NCBI RefSeq assembly: GCF_024198215.1
Contig: NZ_JAKCFA010000007.1
Coordinates: forward strand, 428,862-492,861
Reading direction: 5' to 3'
DNA length: 64,000 nucleotides
Origin: Myxococcus qinghaiensis
Lineage (GTDB): Bacteria > Myxococcota > Myxococcia > Myxococcales > Myxococcaceae
Positions 1 through 11,075 of the stretch are shown one piece after another. Under the pieces are notes generated by a model that was given only the letters and a program-made list of their open reading frames with translations, was not told the DNA's origin and searched no databases. A program made the position numbers and the translations under genes. Position 1 is the stretch's first letter. Each line of letters begins with the position of its first letter.

Positions 1-298
1 CGCCCACCTCTTCTCGCGCGCCGCGCTGTCCGGCACCACGCAGCAGCAGCCCATCGAGAAGACGGACAACTTCTCGCAGGCGGGCGCCTTCTACGTGGCG
101 CTCGACGCCGCCGCGAAGGACCGGCTGGTGAAGAACCTGGCCGCGGACCTGCGCCAGGTGCGTGACGCCCGCGTCAAGGCGCGCATGGTCGGCCACTTCT
201 TCGTCGCCAACGAGGAGTACGGCACGAAGCTGGCCAACGCGGTGGGCGTGAAGGTGGACGACGCCAAGGCCGCCGTGGCCCCGCTCGCCGCGCGCTGA
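1..298 (+). CDS. Catalase, C-terminal fragment (partial at window edge)
   Basis: The reading frame is open from base 2 and ends at TGA 296-298, so only about 98 C-terminal residues are present. The segment DNFSQAGAFYVAL followed by RMVGHFFVANEEYG matches the C-terminal catalase-related domain of haem catalases (consensus DDFSQAG, then HF...A..EYG). The family converts hydrogen peroxide to water and oxygen. The haem-binding core lies outside the window, so clade and catalytic residues cannot be judged. The next gene on the same strand encodes an ankyrin protein, a pairing known for several bacterial catalases. Confidence 0.85.
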   Translation, partial: AHLFSRAALSGTTQQQPIEKTDNFSQAGAFYVALDAAAKDRLVKNLAADLRQVRDARVKARMVGHFFVANEEYGTKLANAVGVKVDDAKAAVAPLAAR

Positions 299-432
299 CG
301 CTCGCAGGGCTTCACCCGGGTCCCGGCGCCAGCGTGTCGCCGGGGCCCTCCCTTCACGAGAAGACCGGGGCATGGGCGGACTCGCGGCCCGTGCCCCAGT
401 CTTCTTCCGCTGACTTCGTCTGGAGGACGACC

Positions 433-1053
433 ATGTTTCGCAAGCTGCTGCTCGGAGCCCTCGGCCTGCTGGTGCTGGTGTGCGCGGTGCTGACCGCCAC
501 CTGGTTCTCCCTGCGCGCCGAGCCCGCGCCCCAGGGTCGCCTGCTGGCCACGAGCGAGGCGGAGAACTACCTGCTCGCCGCCGCGCGGGTCGGTGACACG
601 GAGCTCGTCACCGGACTGCTCAAGGCCGGCACGCCCGTGGAGGCACGCGACTCAAGAGGCTTCTCGCCGCTCATCCTCGCAGCGTACCACGGCCACCTGG
701 ACACCGTGCGCGCGCTGCTCGCCGCGGGCGCGGATGCCTGCGCGGGAGACAAGCGCGGCAACACCGCCCTGATGGGCGCGGCCTTCAAGGGCTACGGAGA
801 CGTCGTCACGCTGCTGAACCAGCAGCCGTGCGCCGTGGACCAGGCCAACAGCCTGGGCCAGACGGCGCTGATGTTCGCGTCGCTCTTCGGACGGAAGGAG
901 GTCGTCGACCAGCTCCGCGAGAAGGGCGCATCACCCGAGGCACGTGATGCGAGCGGCCGGAGCGTCGACGACTGGGCGCGCACCCAGACCGAGCCCCAGG
1001 CCCCCGTCGCTCCCGCGCCCGTGGCCCCGAGCGACTCCTCCGCCGCGAGGTAG
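433..1053 (+). CDS. Membrane-anchored or exported ankyrin-repeat protein
   Basis: 206 residues. The ATG at 433 is preceded by GGAGGACGACC, a good ribosome site; an upstream in-frame start at 334 would add residues of no evident function. Residues 1-25 form a hydrophobic N-terminal segment (signal peptide or single membrane anchor). About four ankyrin repeats follow, for example RGFSPLILAAYHGHLDTVRALLAAGAD and then GNTALMGAAFKGYGDVV. The tail is Pro/Ala rich. It lies 134 bp after a catalase gene. Pseudomonas AnkB, encoded next to the catalase KatB, is a periplasmic-side ankyrin protein needed for full catalase activity. A similar role here is inferred from position and repeat type. Confidence 0.8.
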   Translation: MFRKLLLGALGLLVLVCAVLTATWFSLRAEPAPQGRLLATSEAENYLLAAARVGDTELVTGLLKAGTPVEARDSRGFSPLILAAYHGHLDTVRALLAAGADACAGDKRGNTALMGAAFKGYGDVVTLLNQQPCAVDQANSLGQTALMFASLFGRKEVVDQLREKGASPEARDASGRSVDDWARTQTEPQAPVAPAPVAPSDSSAAR

Positions 1054-1076
1054 CGCGACGGAAGCGCCCGCTTCGC

Positions 1077-2108
1077 TCAGACGTACCGCGTGGCGAAGAG
1101 CTGGAGCAGCGCGGGCTCCGTGCGCAGCAGCGCCAGTGTCAACGAGGCGTGGCCGGGCACGTAGCCGTTGCCCACCAGCATGGTGACGTCCTTGCCCACG
1201 CCCTCGGCGCCGAGCGCCGCCGTGGTGAAGCTGGTGGCCATGGAGAAGAAGATGGCCGTGCCGCCGTCCTTCACCGAGAGGATGGTGGCCATCTCCGTGT
1301 TGCCCACGCTGGCGCAGTTCACCACCAGGTCGCAGAGCTGCCCGTCCGTGGCCTGACTCACCGCCTCCATCACGTCCACGCCCTGGGTGGCATCCACCTT
1401 CAGCGCCACGTCACACAGGCCAATGGCCGACAGCATGTCCAGCGCGGGCTGCGACACGTCCAGCGCGATGAGCTTGCCCCGGCTCTCCAGGTTGCGCCGC
1501 GCCTGCGCCAGACACAGCGCCCCGCTCTTGCCCGCGCCCAGCACCGCCACCGTCATGCCCGGACGCACGTGCCGAGCCACCAGCGCGGGCGCGCCACACA
1601 CGTCCAGTGCCGCCAGCGCCAGCGTGTCCGGCATGTCCGACGGGAGCTTCGCGAAGATGCCGCTGGCGAACAGCAGCGCGTGCCCTCGGATGTCCACCCG
1701 GTCGATGTCCGCGTGCACGGCCTTCACCTCGTCAATCACCAGCGGCGTCAGCGTCAGGCTGACCAGCGTGGCGATGCGGTCTCCCACATGGAGCTGGCCC
1801 TTCGCCGGGTGCTTCGCGCCAATCTCCTTCACCCGGCCAATCAGCATGCCGCCCGAGCCCGTGACGGGGTTCTGCATCTTCCCCCGCTCCCGGACAATCT
1901 CCTGGATGCGCTCGCCGATGCGCGTGGCGTCGCCGCCGACCTCGCCCTTGATCTGCTTGAAGGACGCCGCGTCGATGTTGAGGCTCTCCACGTCGATGAG
2001 CACCTCCGAGTCGCGGCACGGCAGCGAGGGGTCCAGCTTCCGCGCACGCTGCGGCAGCACGCCCTTCTCTCCGACGACGCGAGACAGCCCGTAGAGGTCG
2101 TTGCTCAT
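1077..2108 (-). CDS. kdd: L-erythro-3,5-diaminohexanoate dehydrogenase-like (Kdd)
   Basis: 343 residues, starting MSNDLYGLSRVVGEKG. The start follows GGGAGATGGGAAC, so the longer in-frame extension to 2243 is unlikely. It looks like the Kdd family, which oxidatively deaminates L-erythro-3,5-diaminohexanoate to 5-amino-3-oxohexanoate with NAD(P) in the lysine fermentation pathway. The middle carries a nucleotide-binding glycine cluster (AVLGAGKSGALCLAQAR), preceded by a GroES-like fold segment with LHVGDRIATLVSLTLTPL. The usual partners (lysine aminomutases, Kce, Kal) are not nearby, so here it stands alone and its substrate is not certain. Confidence 0.75.
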   Translation of the reverse strand: MSNDLYGLSRVVGEKGVLPQRARKLDPSLPCRDSEVLIDVESLNIDAASFKQIKGEVGGDATRIGERIQEIVRERGKMQNPVTGSGGMLIGRVKEIGAKHPAKGQLHVGDRIATLVSLTLTPLVIDEVKAVHADIDRVDIRGHALLFASGIFAKLPSDMPDTLALAALDVCGAPALVARHVRPGMTVAVLGAGKSGALCLAQARRNLESRGKLIALDVSQPALDMLSAIGLCDVALKVDATQGVDVMEAVSQATDGQLCDLVVNCASVGNTEMATILSVKDGGTAIFFSMATSFTTAALGAEGVGKDVTMLVGNGYVPGHASLTLALLRTEPALLQLFATRYV

Positions 2109-2305
2109 GTTCCCATCTCCCTGAAGGTCATCCACGCCCGCCACCCAAGCCACCGTGGCGCGTGGGCGCTCAGCCTCTATCCGCTCCCCCGGGGGCATGG
2201 CCAGCGCCACGTCACGCTTCCGGGGGATGACGTCACGCGGCAATCAGTCCCGGGCCCCCATGTCCGCCTTGGGGGCCACCCTGGACCGACGCCGCGTCCT
2301 CTTCA

Positions 2306-3313
2306 CTACTCCTGTGAGAGCTTCGGCAGCAGCACCGACAGCGAGCGCTCGAAGCGATAGCTCACGCCGGAGTGGCCGTCCTCGAACTCCTCGTGCACCA
2401 GCTCCACGCCGGCGTTCTTGAGGTCGTCCGCCAGCATGCGCGTGCCCCAGCGCAGGTTGAACTCGTCGCGGGTGCCACAGTCCAGATAGACCGTCTTGAG
2501 CTTCTTGTAGGCATCCAGGAACTTGGGCACGAAGCGCACCGGGTCCTGCACCAGCCAGCGGTTCCACACGTCGAGCTTCAGCCGGCCCGTCTGCGCGTCG
2601 AAGGGCAGCTCCAGGTTGAGCGGCTCGCCCTTCTTCGGCGAGTACGCCGCCGCCATCGCCAGCGTGTTCACCACCGGGAAGTCATCGCCGCGCATCTTCG
2701 TCTCGCGCACGCGCTGGCGGAACTCACCCTGCCAGGCTTCGATGCCACCCGCCTTCAACAGCACGCTCGCCGCCTTCGGCAGGTCCGGCAGGTAGCAGTA
2801 CTCGAAATACGAGTCCGCCGAGTGCGCGCCCAGGTGCGAGAAGATTTCGGGGTGGTAGCGGCCCATCACCAGCGCGCCGTACCCGCCCGAGCTGTGTCCC
2901 AGCACCGCTCGCGACGCCGCCTTGGGCAGCGTGCGGAAGGAGCGGTCCACGAAGCCGACGATGTCCTTGGCCAGGTAGTCCCGGTAACGGCCGATGGCGT
3001 CACTGTTGATCCACTGGCTGCCGCCCAGGGACGTCCAGCCGTCGGGGAACACGCCGATGACGGGCGGCACCGCGCCGGACTCGATGAGCGCGTCCAGTCG
3101 CTCCGGCACGGAGGGCGCGAAGCCCGAGGCGTTCGTCCAGCTTCCTCCGCCGCTGCCGAACGCGTGCAGGAAGTACACGGCCGGAAAGCGACGGTCTCCC
3201 TCGCCATGGCCCGGCGGCAGGTACACGGTGAGCCGGCGTCGGGCCGGGTCGCCCAACGGATTGGACTCCAACGCGGGCGACTGCACCTCGCGCGTTTCCA
3301 ACAACCCTTTCAT
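2306..3313 (-). CDS. Alpha/beta-hydrolase, esterase D/enterochelin-esterase type
   Basis: 335 residues. The N-terminal region has the LTVYLPPGH...FPAVYFLHAFG pattern of the putative-esterase family. The nucleophile elbow is GHSSGGYGALVMG, with Ser as the predicted nucleophile, and a late EDGHSGVSYRF supplies the likely catalytic His. The acid is probably in DCGTRDEF. No signal peptide is visible, so it should be cytoplasmic. It starts close to the stop of the uracil-DNA glycosylase gene (3339) on the same strand and may be co-transcribed. The substrate cannot be read from the sequence. Confidence 0.8.
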   Translation of the reverse strand: MKGLLETREVQSPALESNPLGDPARRRLTVYLPPGHGEGDRRFPAVYFLHAFGSGGGSWTNASGFAPSVPERLDALIESGAVPPVIGVFPDGWTSLGGSQWINSDAIGRYRDYLAKDIVGFVDRSFRTLPKAASRAVLGHSSGGYGALVMGRYHPEIFSHLGAHSADSYFEYCYLPDLPKAASVLLKAGGIEAWQGEFRQRVRETKMRGDDFPVVNTLAMAAAYSPKKGEPLNLELPFDAQTGRLKLDVWNRWLVQDPVRFVPKFLDAYKKLKTVYLDCGTRDEFNLRWGTRMLADDLKNAGVELVHEEFEDGHSGVSYRFERSLSVLLPKLSQE

Positions 3314-3338
3314 CCGAGTCTCCCCTCTCCGTGCCCCG

Positions 3339-4493
3339 CTACGCGCGCGAGCCCGGGTTCTTGCCGAAGATCTTCATCACGGCTTGCAGGTCCTCCCACG
3401 CCTTGCGCTTCTCCGCCGGATTGCGGAGCAGGTACGCGGGGTGGAAGGTGGGCATCAGCTGAATGCCCTCATAAACGCGCCAGGCACCCCTCATTCGGGT
3501 GATGGGCGTGGAATCGCGCAGCAACGTCTGCGTGGCGAACTTGCCCAGCGCCACGACGACCTTGGGCTGGATGGCCGCGAGCTGCGCCCGGAGGAATGGC
3601 TCGCATGCGGCAATCTCGTCCGGCTCCGGATTGCGGTTGCCCGGAGGCCGGCACTTCACGACGTTGCAGATGTAGATGTCGTCGCGACGGAACCCCATCG
3701 CCTCGATCATCTTCGTCAGGAGGTCACCCGCGGCGCCCACGAAGGGGACACCCTGCAGGTCCTCGTTCTCACCGGGTCCCTCGCCCACGAAGACCAGCTC
3801 CGCGCGCGGGTTGCCCGTGCCGAACACGATGTTCTTGCGCCCCGTGCACAGCTTGCAGCGCTGGCAGTCCCCCAGCTCGCGACGCACCTGGTCCAGCGTC
3901 GGCCGCTCGCCGTCCACACTGCCCGGCAACGCGGTGGCTCCGCTCGGAGACGACCGGGGCACGTCGAGCAACATTCCGGCGGCGACGGGAGCGGCGGGCC
4001 GGGCCAGCGGCGCGCGCGTCGCCACGGGCGCTTCGGTGGAGGGACGAGCCATCGGCCCCGAAGGCGTCGCGCGGCTCGAATCGAGAGGTCCCGACGGAGG
4101 GCCCGCGCGGCGCTCGGCCAGCGGAGGTGCGCCGACAGGAGTCGTCGCGGGAGGCGCCTGCGTGAGCGCGGGGCGCCGCTCGGGCAGCGAGGCTGGAGGC
4201 GTCGTCGCGGGTGGCGACTGCGAGGAGTCGGGGCGGCGGTCGGCCATGGGCGGCGTCGCGCTCTGCGGGGGGCCAGGTCGGCGCTCGGGTGAAGCCGCCG
4301 TGGGCTCGGCCGCGCCGCCAGGCCGAACGAACCGCGAGCGCAAGGATGGGGCAAGACGCTGGAGCTCGGCCGCCGCCTTCGCGTCGATCATCAGCATCCG
4401 ACCCGCACCGTCCTCCTGCCAGAGCAGGTGACGGCGGACATCCTCGAGCACGGCGCTCAGTTCCTGCGAGACATCGGGCGAGTCGTCGTTCAC
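3339..4493 (-). CDS. Family 4 uracil-DNA glycosylase with a long Pro/Ala-rich N-terminal extension
   Basis: 384 residues. The glycosylase occupies roughly residues 198-380. Motif 1 is GEGPGENEDLQGVPFVG, the iron-sulfur cysteines are C213, C216, C281 and C297 (CxxC, then NVVKC and AAC with 16-residue spacing), and the second active-site motif is HPAYLLRNPAEK. This is the thermostable 4Fe-4S UDG type, which removes uracil from DNA to start base excision repair. Residues 1-58 form a short helical domain (LEDVRRHLLWQEDG). Residues 60-195 are a low-complexity Pro/Ala/Arg/Ser stretch that is presumably disordered. Family members are usually near 200 residues, so the extension is notable. Confidence 0.9.
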   Translation of the reverse strand: MNDDSPDVSQELSAVLEDVRRHLLWQEDGAGRMLMIDAKAAAELQRLAPSLRSRFVRPGGAAEPTAASPERRPGPPQSATPPMADRRPDSSQSPPATTPPASLPERRPALTQAPPATTPVGAPPLAERRAGPPSGPLDSSRATPSGPMARPSTEAPVATRAPLARPAAPVAAGMLLDVPRSSPSGATALPGSVDGERPTLDQVRRELGDCQRCKLCTGRKNIVFGTGNPRAELVFVGEGPGENEDLQGVPFVGAAGDLLTKMIEAMGFRRDDIYICNVVKCRPPGNRNPEPDEIAACEPFLRAQLAAIQPKVVVALGKFATQTLLRDSTPITRMRGAWRVYEGIQLMPTFHPAYLLRNPAEKRKAWEDLQAVMKIFGKNPGSRA

Positions 4494-4679
4494 GGTGCTG
4501 GATCGGTATCGGACGGCGAGACCAAGCGCAAGGAAGCGGTCGTCGGTGGGGTCCGGACGCCCATCCCCACGGTGAGCCCACCCGCCCCCACCGGGTCAAA
4601 TGTCATGACGCGGCCCGCACATCGCGTCACAGCCCTGTCGCGCGGGGATTCCAACCGGACGGACGGGCTTTGCCCAGGC

Positions 4680-5912
4680 TCAGCCGTTCGCGGGGGGGCG
4701 CTCCGGCAGCAACAGCTCCAGGATGCCCCGAGCCACCGCGTCCTTGGTCCCCTGGAGCTCCCTGGGCGAGCCAGCGCGCGTCAACACCGTCACCCGGTTG
4801 GTGTCGGTGCCAAACCCCGCGCCGGGCGCCGTGACGTCGTTGGCGACAATCGCGTCCAGTCCCTTGCGCTCCAGCTTCTCGCGTGCGTGCTCCAGCACCC
4901 GCTCCGTCTCCGCGGCGAAGCCCACGAGCAGCGGGCGACGGGCCTGTCCCGACACCTTCTTGGAGGCCTCCGCCAGCACATCCGGCGTGCGCACGAGCTT
5001 CAGCGTCTCCGGCCCGGAGACCGCGCCCTTCTTCACCTTCTGCGCGGCCCGCGACTCCGGGCGCCAGTCGCTCACCGCCGCCGTGGCGATGAACACGTCG
5101 ACGTCCCCCACCCGCCCCAGGACTTCGCGCGCCATCTCCTCCGCGGACACGACGTCCACCACCTCCAGGCCCGTGCGGTCCACCGAGCCCACCGGGCCCA
5201 GCACCACCGTCACGGTGGCCCCCAGCGCACGCGCCGCCTGCGCCAGCGCCAGTCCCATCTTCCCCGTGGAGGGGTTGGAGATGAACCGCACCGGATCCAG
5301 GAACTCGCGCGTGGGGCCCGCCGTCAGCAACACCCGCTTGCCCGCCAGCGGCCCCGGGGCGAAGCGCGCGGCCACTCCCGCGACGATGGCCGGCACGTCC
5401 GCCAGCCGCCCCTCGCCCACGTCACCGCAGGCCAGCAGCCCCGCGCCAGGACCGACGAAGGTGAAGCGCGCGTGCGCCATCAACGCCGCCACGTTCTCCT
5501 GCGTCATCGCGTTGTCCCACATCGCCACGTTCATCGCCGGGGCCAGCACCACGGGCCCCCGGAAGGCCAGCAGCGACGTCGTCACCGCGTCGTTCGCCAT
5601 GCCCACGCGCACCCGCGCCAGCAGGTCCGCCGTGGCGGGGGCCACCACGAAGGCCTCCGCCCAGCGCGCCAGGTCCAGGTGCCCGAAGTTCCCCTCCTGT
5701 GAGGGGTCGAAGTAATCGGTGAGCACCGGATGCCCGCTGAGCGCCTGGAAGGTCAGCGGGGTGACGAACTGGCGAGCGGACTCCGTCATGGCCACCCGCA
5801 CCTCCGCGCCCGCCCGCCCCAGCTCGCGCACCAGCTCGCAGGCCTTGTACGCGGCGATGCCACCGGCGACGCCGACCACGATGCGACGGCCCTTCAGTGC
5901 CGATACGTCCAT
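4680..5912 (-). CDS. coaBC: Bifunctional phosphopantothenoylcysteine decarboxylase / phosphopantothenate-cysteine ligase
   Basis: 410 residues. ATG at 5912 follows AGGAAGCCGC; the extension to 5981 is Arg/Ala-rich and lacks support. The N-terminal CoaC half (about 1-185) has the flavin motif [10 protein letters not shown], the catalytic-His segment [12 protein letters not shown], the PAMNVAMW motif, and the substrate-clamp Cys in [15 protein letters not shown]. The C-terminal CoaB half (about 190-405) has [24 protein letters not shown] and AAVSDWRP. The enzyme makes 4'-phosphopantetheine for coenzyme A. It is 65 bp downstream of the long repeat protein gene. Confidence 0.97.
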   Translation of the reverse strand: MDVSALKGRRIVVGVAGGIAAYKACELVRELGRAGAEVRVAMTESARQFVTPLTFQALSGHPVLTDYFDPSQEGNFGHLDLARWAEAFVVAPATADLLARVRVGMANDAVTTSLLAFRGPVVLAPAMNVAMWDNAMTQENVAALMAHARFTFVGPGAGLLACGDVGEGRLADVPAIVAGVAARFAPGPLAGKRVLLTAGPTREFLDPVRFISNPSTGKMGLALAQAARALGATVTVVLGPVGSVDRTGLEVVDVVSAEEMAREVLGRVGDVDVFIATAAVSDWRPESRAAQKVKKGAVSGPETLKLVRTPDVLAEASKKVSGQARRPLLVGFAAETERVLEHAREKLERKGLDAIVANDVTAPGAGFGTDTNRVTVLTRAGSPRELQGTKDAVARGILELLLPERPPANG

Positions 5913-5977
5913 GCGGCTTCCTAATGCGCCCGCCCGTCGGCTCGCAACCGAAGCCGCGCGCGCCAGGCGCCGCCGCC

Positions 5978-8956
5978 TCAACGCCCCAGCGTCAACTCAG
6001 TGCTAGAGGGCACATCCACCACGCGCACCTCCGGGCCTCCCGGGGTCTCCACATGGAACGCGCCCCACACCACGGTGTAGCGCCCGGGCGGCAGGCCCGA
6101 CACGACGACCTGCTCGGAGCGCGGCTGGTAGACGAGGTGCGCCCACCGTGAGCGCATCAACTCCTGCGCGGGCGGGTTGGTCGACACGGGGATTTCTCCC
6201 GCCACGACCCAGAGCGCCTTGCCCCGCTCGGGCTTGAGCTGCACCGTGAGGGACGCGCTCCCGGGCGAGGGCCCCAGGTCCAGATGCATCTCCGCGCCTC
6301 CCACCTGGACCACCAGCGCCGGCTCCCCCGAGTACTCGCGGCCCGAGCCCAACATGAACCTGTAGCTGCCCGGTGCCACCTCCACGGAGTAACCGCCGTC
6401 GGGGCCGGTGACGATGGTGAGCGGCTCGCCGCGGTCGCCATTCACCGCCTCGACCTCGATGCCCGCGGCCGGCTGTCCTCCCGTGCGGAACACGCGGCCA
6501 CTCAGGCGGGTGGCCTGCTTCAACGTCAGCTCCAGCGCCGCGCGACTCCCGCGCTCCACCGCCTGCGTCCCGCTCAACCGGCCCTTGCGCGCGGACACGG
6601 TGTAGCGCGCGACATACGGCGGACTCGCCAGCGTGAAGCGGCCGTCCGGTCCCGAGAGCACCGACTCGTCACACACCTCGCAGGACACCACCGCGTCCGC
6701 CACCGGCCCGCCGCTCGCGTCGCGCACCAGGCCGCTGATGCTCGGCAGCTTCTCCAGCACCAGGTCCCCCAGCTCGGGTGACGCGGGGCGGTCCACCATC
6801 AGCGGCTCGTAGCCGGAGGCATCCACCGCGACGATGACGCGGTCACCCGCCGTGGGCAGCGCCAGCTCGAAGCGGCCGTCCGGGCTGTCCACCTGATGCT
6901 CGTCCATCCGGAAGCGACGCACCGGCGCGCCGTCATCACCGACGACGCGGCCCCGGAAGACGTCGCGCTTCTTGAGCACGACCTTGACCGGCGGCCCGCC
7001 CGCCTTGCCCTCCGCGCGCTCAGTCTGGTCATAACCGGAGTGCTTCACCTCCAGGCGGTAGCCCCGGTCCGGACGCAGCGAGCGGAACTCGAAGTGTCCC
7101 CGAGCGTCGCTCATGACGGGCTCCGCGCCGCGCGGCACCACCGACAGCGAGGCCCCGGCCACGGGCGCGCCTTGCATGTCCACCACGTCGCCCGTCAGGG
7201 GCGCGCCAGGCTTCAGCTCCGCCTCCAGCTTGAGCGTCTGACCATCCGCCACCGTCACCTGCCGCCGCTCGGAGGGCTGGTAGTCCGGATGCGAGGCCAC
7301 CATCGAGTACGTCCCTTCCGGAAGTCCGCGCATGGGCACGACGCCGTCCGGACCGGAGGGCCTGTCACTCCGGAAGATGCCTTCCTGGTCCACCCACAGC
7401 ACCACGTCCGCGCCCTCCACGCGGCGACCACCGGACGACACCGTCACCTCCAGCGCGGCGTGAGGCTCCAGCGGAAGCTCGACGCCCGAGGCCGGCGCCG
7501 TCACCTTCACCTGACCACCGCCCCACTCCGAGTGGTGCGCGTGCAGCTCGTACAGGCCCGGCGTGGGCACCTGCGCGGAGAAGTGTCCTTCCCCATCCGC
7601 CAGCACCGTCGCGCCCGTGGGCTGCACCAGCACGGACACGCGGGGCGCGGGGCGGCCGTATTCGTCCATCACCCGTCCGGTGATGAGCGTGGCGCGCTCC
7701 AGCTCCAACTCCAGCGTCGTCTCGCCCTTGCCCACTCGCGCGGGGAGCTGCGTGTCGCGGAAGCCCTCCGCCTTGCCTTCCAGCAGGTACTCGCCGACCG
7801 CCAGCGGGCCCAGCTCCACCAGAGCGCCCGTGGCGGCGCGTTCACGGCGGACCAGCTCACCCCGCGCGGTGCGCAACATCAGCTCCGGAGTGGGCACGGG
7901 CTGACCTGCCTCATCCACCACGGTGACGAGCAGCTTGCCCGCCTCTTCCAGCTCCAGCGTCACCTGCGTCACGCGCGCATCGAGCGTCAGCGTCCGCGGG
8001 GCAGAACCCAACCCCGGGGCCTCCGCCGTCACCACCAGCTCGTCCGGATACAGGCCGGTGAAGCGCACCACCTCGCCTTCGGTGCGCAGCTCACGCGAGA
8101 GATGGTCGGCACGCAGGCGCACCGTCGCCGCGGCGGGTTTGCCCTGTCGCATGACGCGGACCTCGAGTGTCCGCGCGGGCGTCAACTGCAACCGCACCGG
8201 CTGAGGCCCGGCCTCGACGTGGGCCTCCACGGCGGGCAGATACCCTTCGGCCATCGCCAGCACGTAGAACGGGCCCTCGCCGAGCCCCTCCAGCGAGAAG
8301 ACACCTTCCGCGCCGGACTCCGCCTCGAAGGGCAGCGGCACCCGACGCGAGACGGCGTGCACGCGAGCGCCCAGGAGCGGCTGTCCCGCCTCGTCCACCA
8401 CCTGGCCGCGAATGGAGCGCAAGGGCGGCAGGTACAGCTCCACCGGGTCTCCCGGGGCCGCCCTGTCCCGGAGCGCCACGCCCAGGCCCGAGGCGCGGGC
8501 CCACACGGAGAAGGACACACCTACGAGGTGCTCGAAACGGAAGCGCCCTTCCGCATCCGTGAGCACCGTGGCGCGAGGACTGAGGAAGCCCCGCTGTTGT
8601 TCGAAGAAGGCGAGCGTGTGCAGCGTGGACTCGCGCGCGGGACAGGACAACAGGGCCTGGTCGCACTCGTCGCAGCGCACGTCCACCAGCGTCCGCTCGG
8701 CGCTGGCCGCGAGGAAGACCTCCGCGCCCGACACGGGCTTGCCGGCCGAGTCCAGCACGCGGCCGGTGAGCGCGAGCCCCTCCTGGCCTCCCGAGGAGAC
8801 CTCCACCGCGGAGAACTCGGGCAGCGACTTCGGCGTGGAGTGCGGGGAAGTGGTGGACGAGGTGCTCCCAGGTCCGCTCTCGGAACGGGACCAGAGCCAG
8901 GCAGCCCCAGCCATCACCAGGGCCGACATCACCCCTATGAGAATCCAGTTGCGCAT
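5978..8956 (-). CDS. Very long carboxypeptidase-regulatory-like (Ig-like) repeat protein
   Basis: About 992 residues. The ATG at 8956 is 8 nt from GAGAG; an alternative GTG lies at 8962. Residues 1-25 form one membrane segment or uncleaved signal ([22 protein letters not shown]), followed by a Ser-rich linker. The rest is about ten tandem beta-sandwich units of the CarboxypepD_reg type, each with a G.V.D..G.PV.GA.V pattern and a final YTV/YRL strand (for example [18 protein letters not shown] and [18 protein letters not shown]). Residues near 55-110 contain three Cys ([13 protein letters not shown]). Such proteins are abundant in myxobacteria and act at the cell envelope. No enzymatic domain is visible. 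Confidence 0.85.
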   Translation of the reverse strand: MRNWILIGVMSALVMAGAAWLWSRSESGPGSTSSTTSPHSTPKSLPEFSAVEVSSGGQEGLALTGRVLDSAGKPVSGAEVFLAASAERTLVDVRCDECDQALLSCPARESTLHTLAFFEQQRGFLSPRATVLTDAEGRFRFEHLVGVSFSVWARASGLGVALRDRAAPGDPVELYLPPLRSIRGQVVDEAGQPLLGARVHAVSRRVPLPFEAESGAEGVFSLEGLGEGPFYVLAMAEGYLPAVEAHVEAGPQPVRLQLTPARTLEVRVMRQGKPAAATVRLRADHLSRELRTEGEVVRFTGLYPDELVVTAEAPGLGSAPRTLTLDARVTQVTLELEEAGKLLVTVVDEAGQPVPTPELMLRTARGELVRRERAATGALVELGPLAVGEYLLEGKAEGFRDTQLPARVGKGETTLELELERATLITGRVMDEYGRPAPRVSVLVQPTGATVLADGEGHFSAQVPTPGLYELHAHHSEWGGGQVKVTAPASGVELPLEPHAALEVTVSSGGRRVEGADVVLWVDQEGIFRSDRPSGPDGVVPMRGLPEGTYSMVASHPDYQPSERRQVTVADGQTLKLEAELKPGAPLTGDVVDMQGAPVAGASLSVVPRGAEPVMSDARGHFEFRSLRPDRGYRLEVKHSGYDQTERAEGKAGGPPVKVVLKKRDVFRGRVVGDDGAPVRRFRMDEHQVDSPDGRFELALPTAGDRVIVAVDASGYEPLMVDRPASPELGDLVLEKLPSISGLVRDASGGPVADAVVSCEVCDESVLSGPDGRFTLASPPYVARYTVSARKGRLSGTQAVERGSRAALELTLKQATRLSGRVFRTGGQPAAGIEVEAVNGDRGEPLTIVTGPDGGYSVEVAPGSYRFMLGSGREYSGEPALVVQVGGAEMHLDLGPSPGSASLTVQLKPERGKALWVVAGEIPVSTNPPAQELMRSRWAHLVYQPRSEQVVVSGLPPGRYTVVWGAFHVETPGGPEVRVVDVPSSTELTLGR

Positions 8957-9110
8957 GCGCACGTCTCTCGGACCTTAGCCCGCGGCCGGGCCCGGAACGG
9001 GTGATTCCCACCGGAAATTCCGGACCCCGTCCTCTCCCGGACGCTCCCCCCATGACGCGTTCCCACCCGGTGGCCTGCGTTGCCACCGGGCTGACACCGT
9101 CATGCGCCCG

Positions 9111-9716
9111 TCAGTGCTTCTCGTCGTCCTCGAGCGCGGTCAGGCGCTTCTCCACCTGCTCGAAGCGCGCATTCGTCGAATCCGCCAGCGAGCCGAGTAG
9201 CCGGGCCAGGCGGCCGGCGTGAGTATCCATTCGCTGAAGTCCGCCAGACAGGGCGCGAAGCTCGCCCACCACCGACTCCACGTGCGTCATCATGACATCC
9301 GCATTCGAGCGGAAGGAATCCATGTTCCGCCACATGACGTCCATGTTCTGCCGCGTGACGTCCATGCTCTGCCACATGACGTCCATGTTCTGCCGCATGG
9401 CGTCCATGTTGGCCTGCATCGTGCCCATGTTCTCGCGCATGGCGCCCATGTTGACCTGCATCGCGCCCATGTTCTCGCGCATGGAGCCCAGGCTCGTCAG
9501 CGCGTGGCCCATCCCCGACGACATGATGCGCGTATGCGTTCGCGTGGTCTTCATCTCCTCCCGGAGCTCCGCGACCTCGCCAATCAACCGCACCATCACG
9601 TCCCGCCCCACCGCCCTCGCCATGCGACCTCCCACCACGGTTTGGCGGGAAGGTACGCGGCGGGTCTGACGTGGACGGGATGAAGCAACCGGGCCACGAC
9701 GCGTGCGCTCGCTCAT
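9111..9716 (-). CDS. Methionine-rich heptad-repeat (coiled-coil) protein
   Basis: 201 residues. ATG 9716 follows GAGGGGAGCCCCC and lies 12 bp after the PP2C stop. Residues 1-30 are basic. Residues 82-140 form an exact seven-residue repeat: Asn-Met pairs recur at 82, 89, 96, 103, 110, (Ser-Met) 117, 124 and 131, with an Asn-Ala at 138, in the pattern NM-G/D-x-M-x-x. This is a heptad array predicted to form a long helix or coiled coil. The C-terminal part (VESVVGELRALSGGL, then ARFEQVEKRLTALEDDEK) continues the helix. I do not recognise the family. It is third in an operon after FHA and PP2C proteins, so a scaffold or substrate role in that signalling unit is plausible. Confidence 0.75.
   Translation of the reverse strand: MSERTRRGPVASSRPRQTRRVPSRQTVVGGRMARAVGRDVMVRLIGEVAELREEMKTTRTHTRIMSSGMGHALTSLGSMRENMGAMQVNMGAMRENMGTMQANMDAMRQNMDVMWQSMDVTRQNMDVMWRNMDSFRSNADVMMTHVESVVGELRALSGGLQRMDTHAGRLARLLGSLADSTNARFEQVEKRLTALEDDEKH
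9297..9473 (-). repeat. 21-bp coding tandem repeat (Met heptads)
   Basis: About eight units of 21 bp, in frame, encode the NMxxMxx heptads of the coiled-coil protein. On the + strand, CATGTT and CAT triplets recur every 21 bp between 9300 and 9475. Units are diverged but keep period and frame, so slippage would add or remove whole heptads. Confidence 0.85.
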
Positions 9717-9727
9717 GGGGGCTCCCC

Positions 9728-11005
<1,278 letters not shown>

Positions 11006-11075
11006 CGCGAACACTCCCGTGTGTGACTGTAGGCGACTCCGCACGTTATGCAGGCCGCTGGAGACGTGGCAAGGC

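Noticed and set aside
9297..9473. Regular 21-bp repeat resembling a CRISPR array
   Set aside because: Units are adjacent without spacers, in frame, and encode heptads, so it is a coding repeat.
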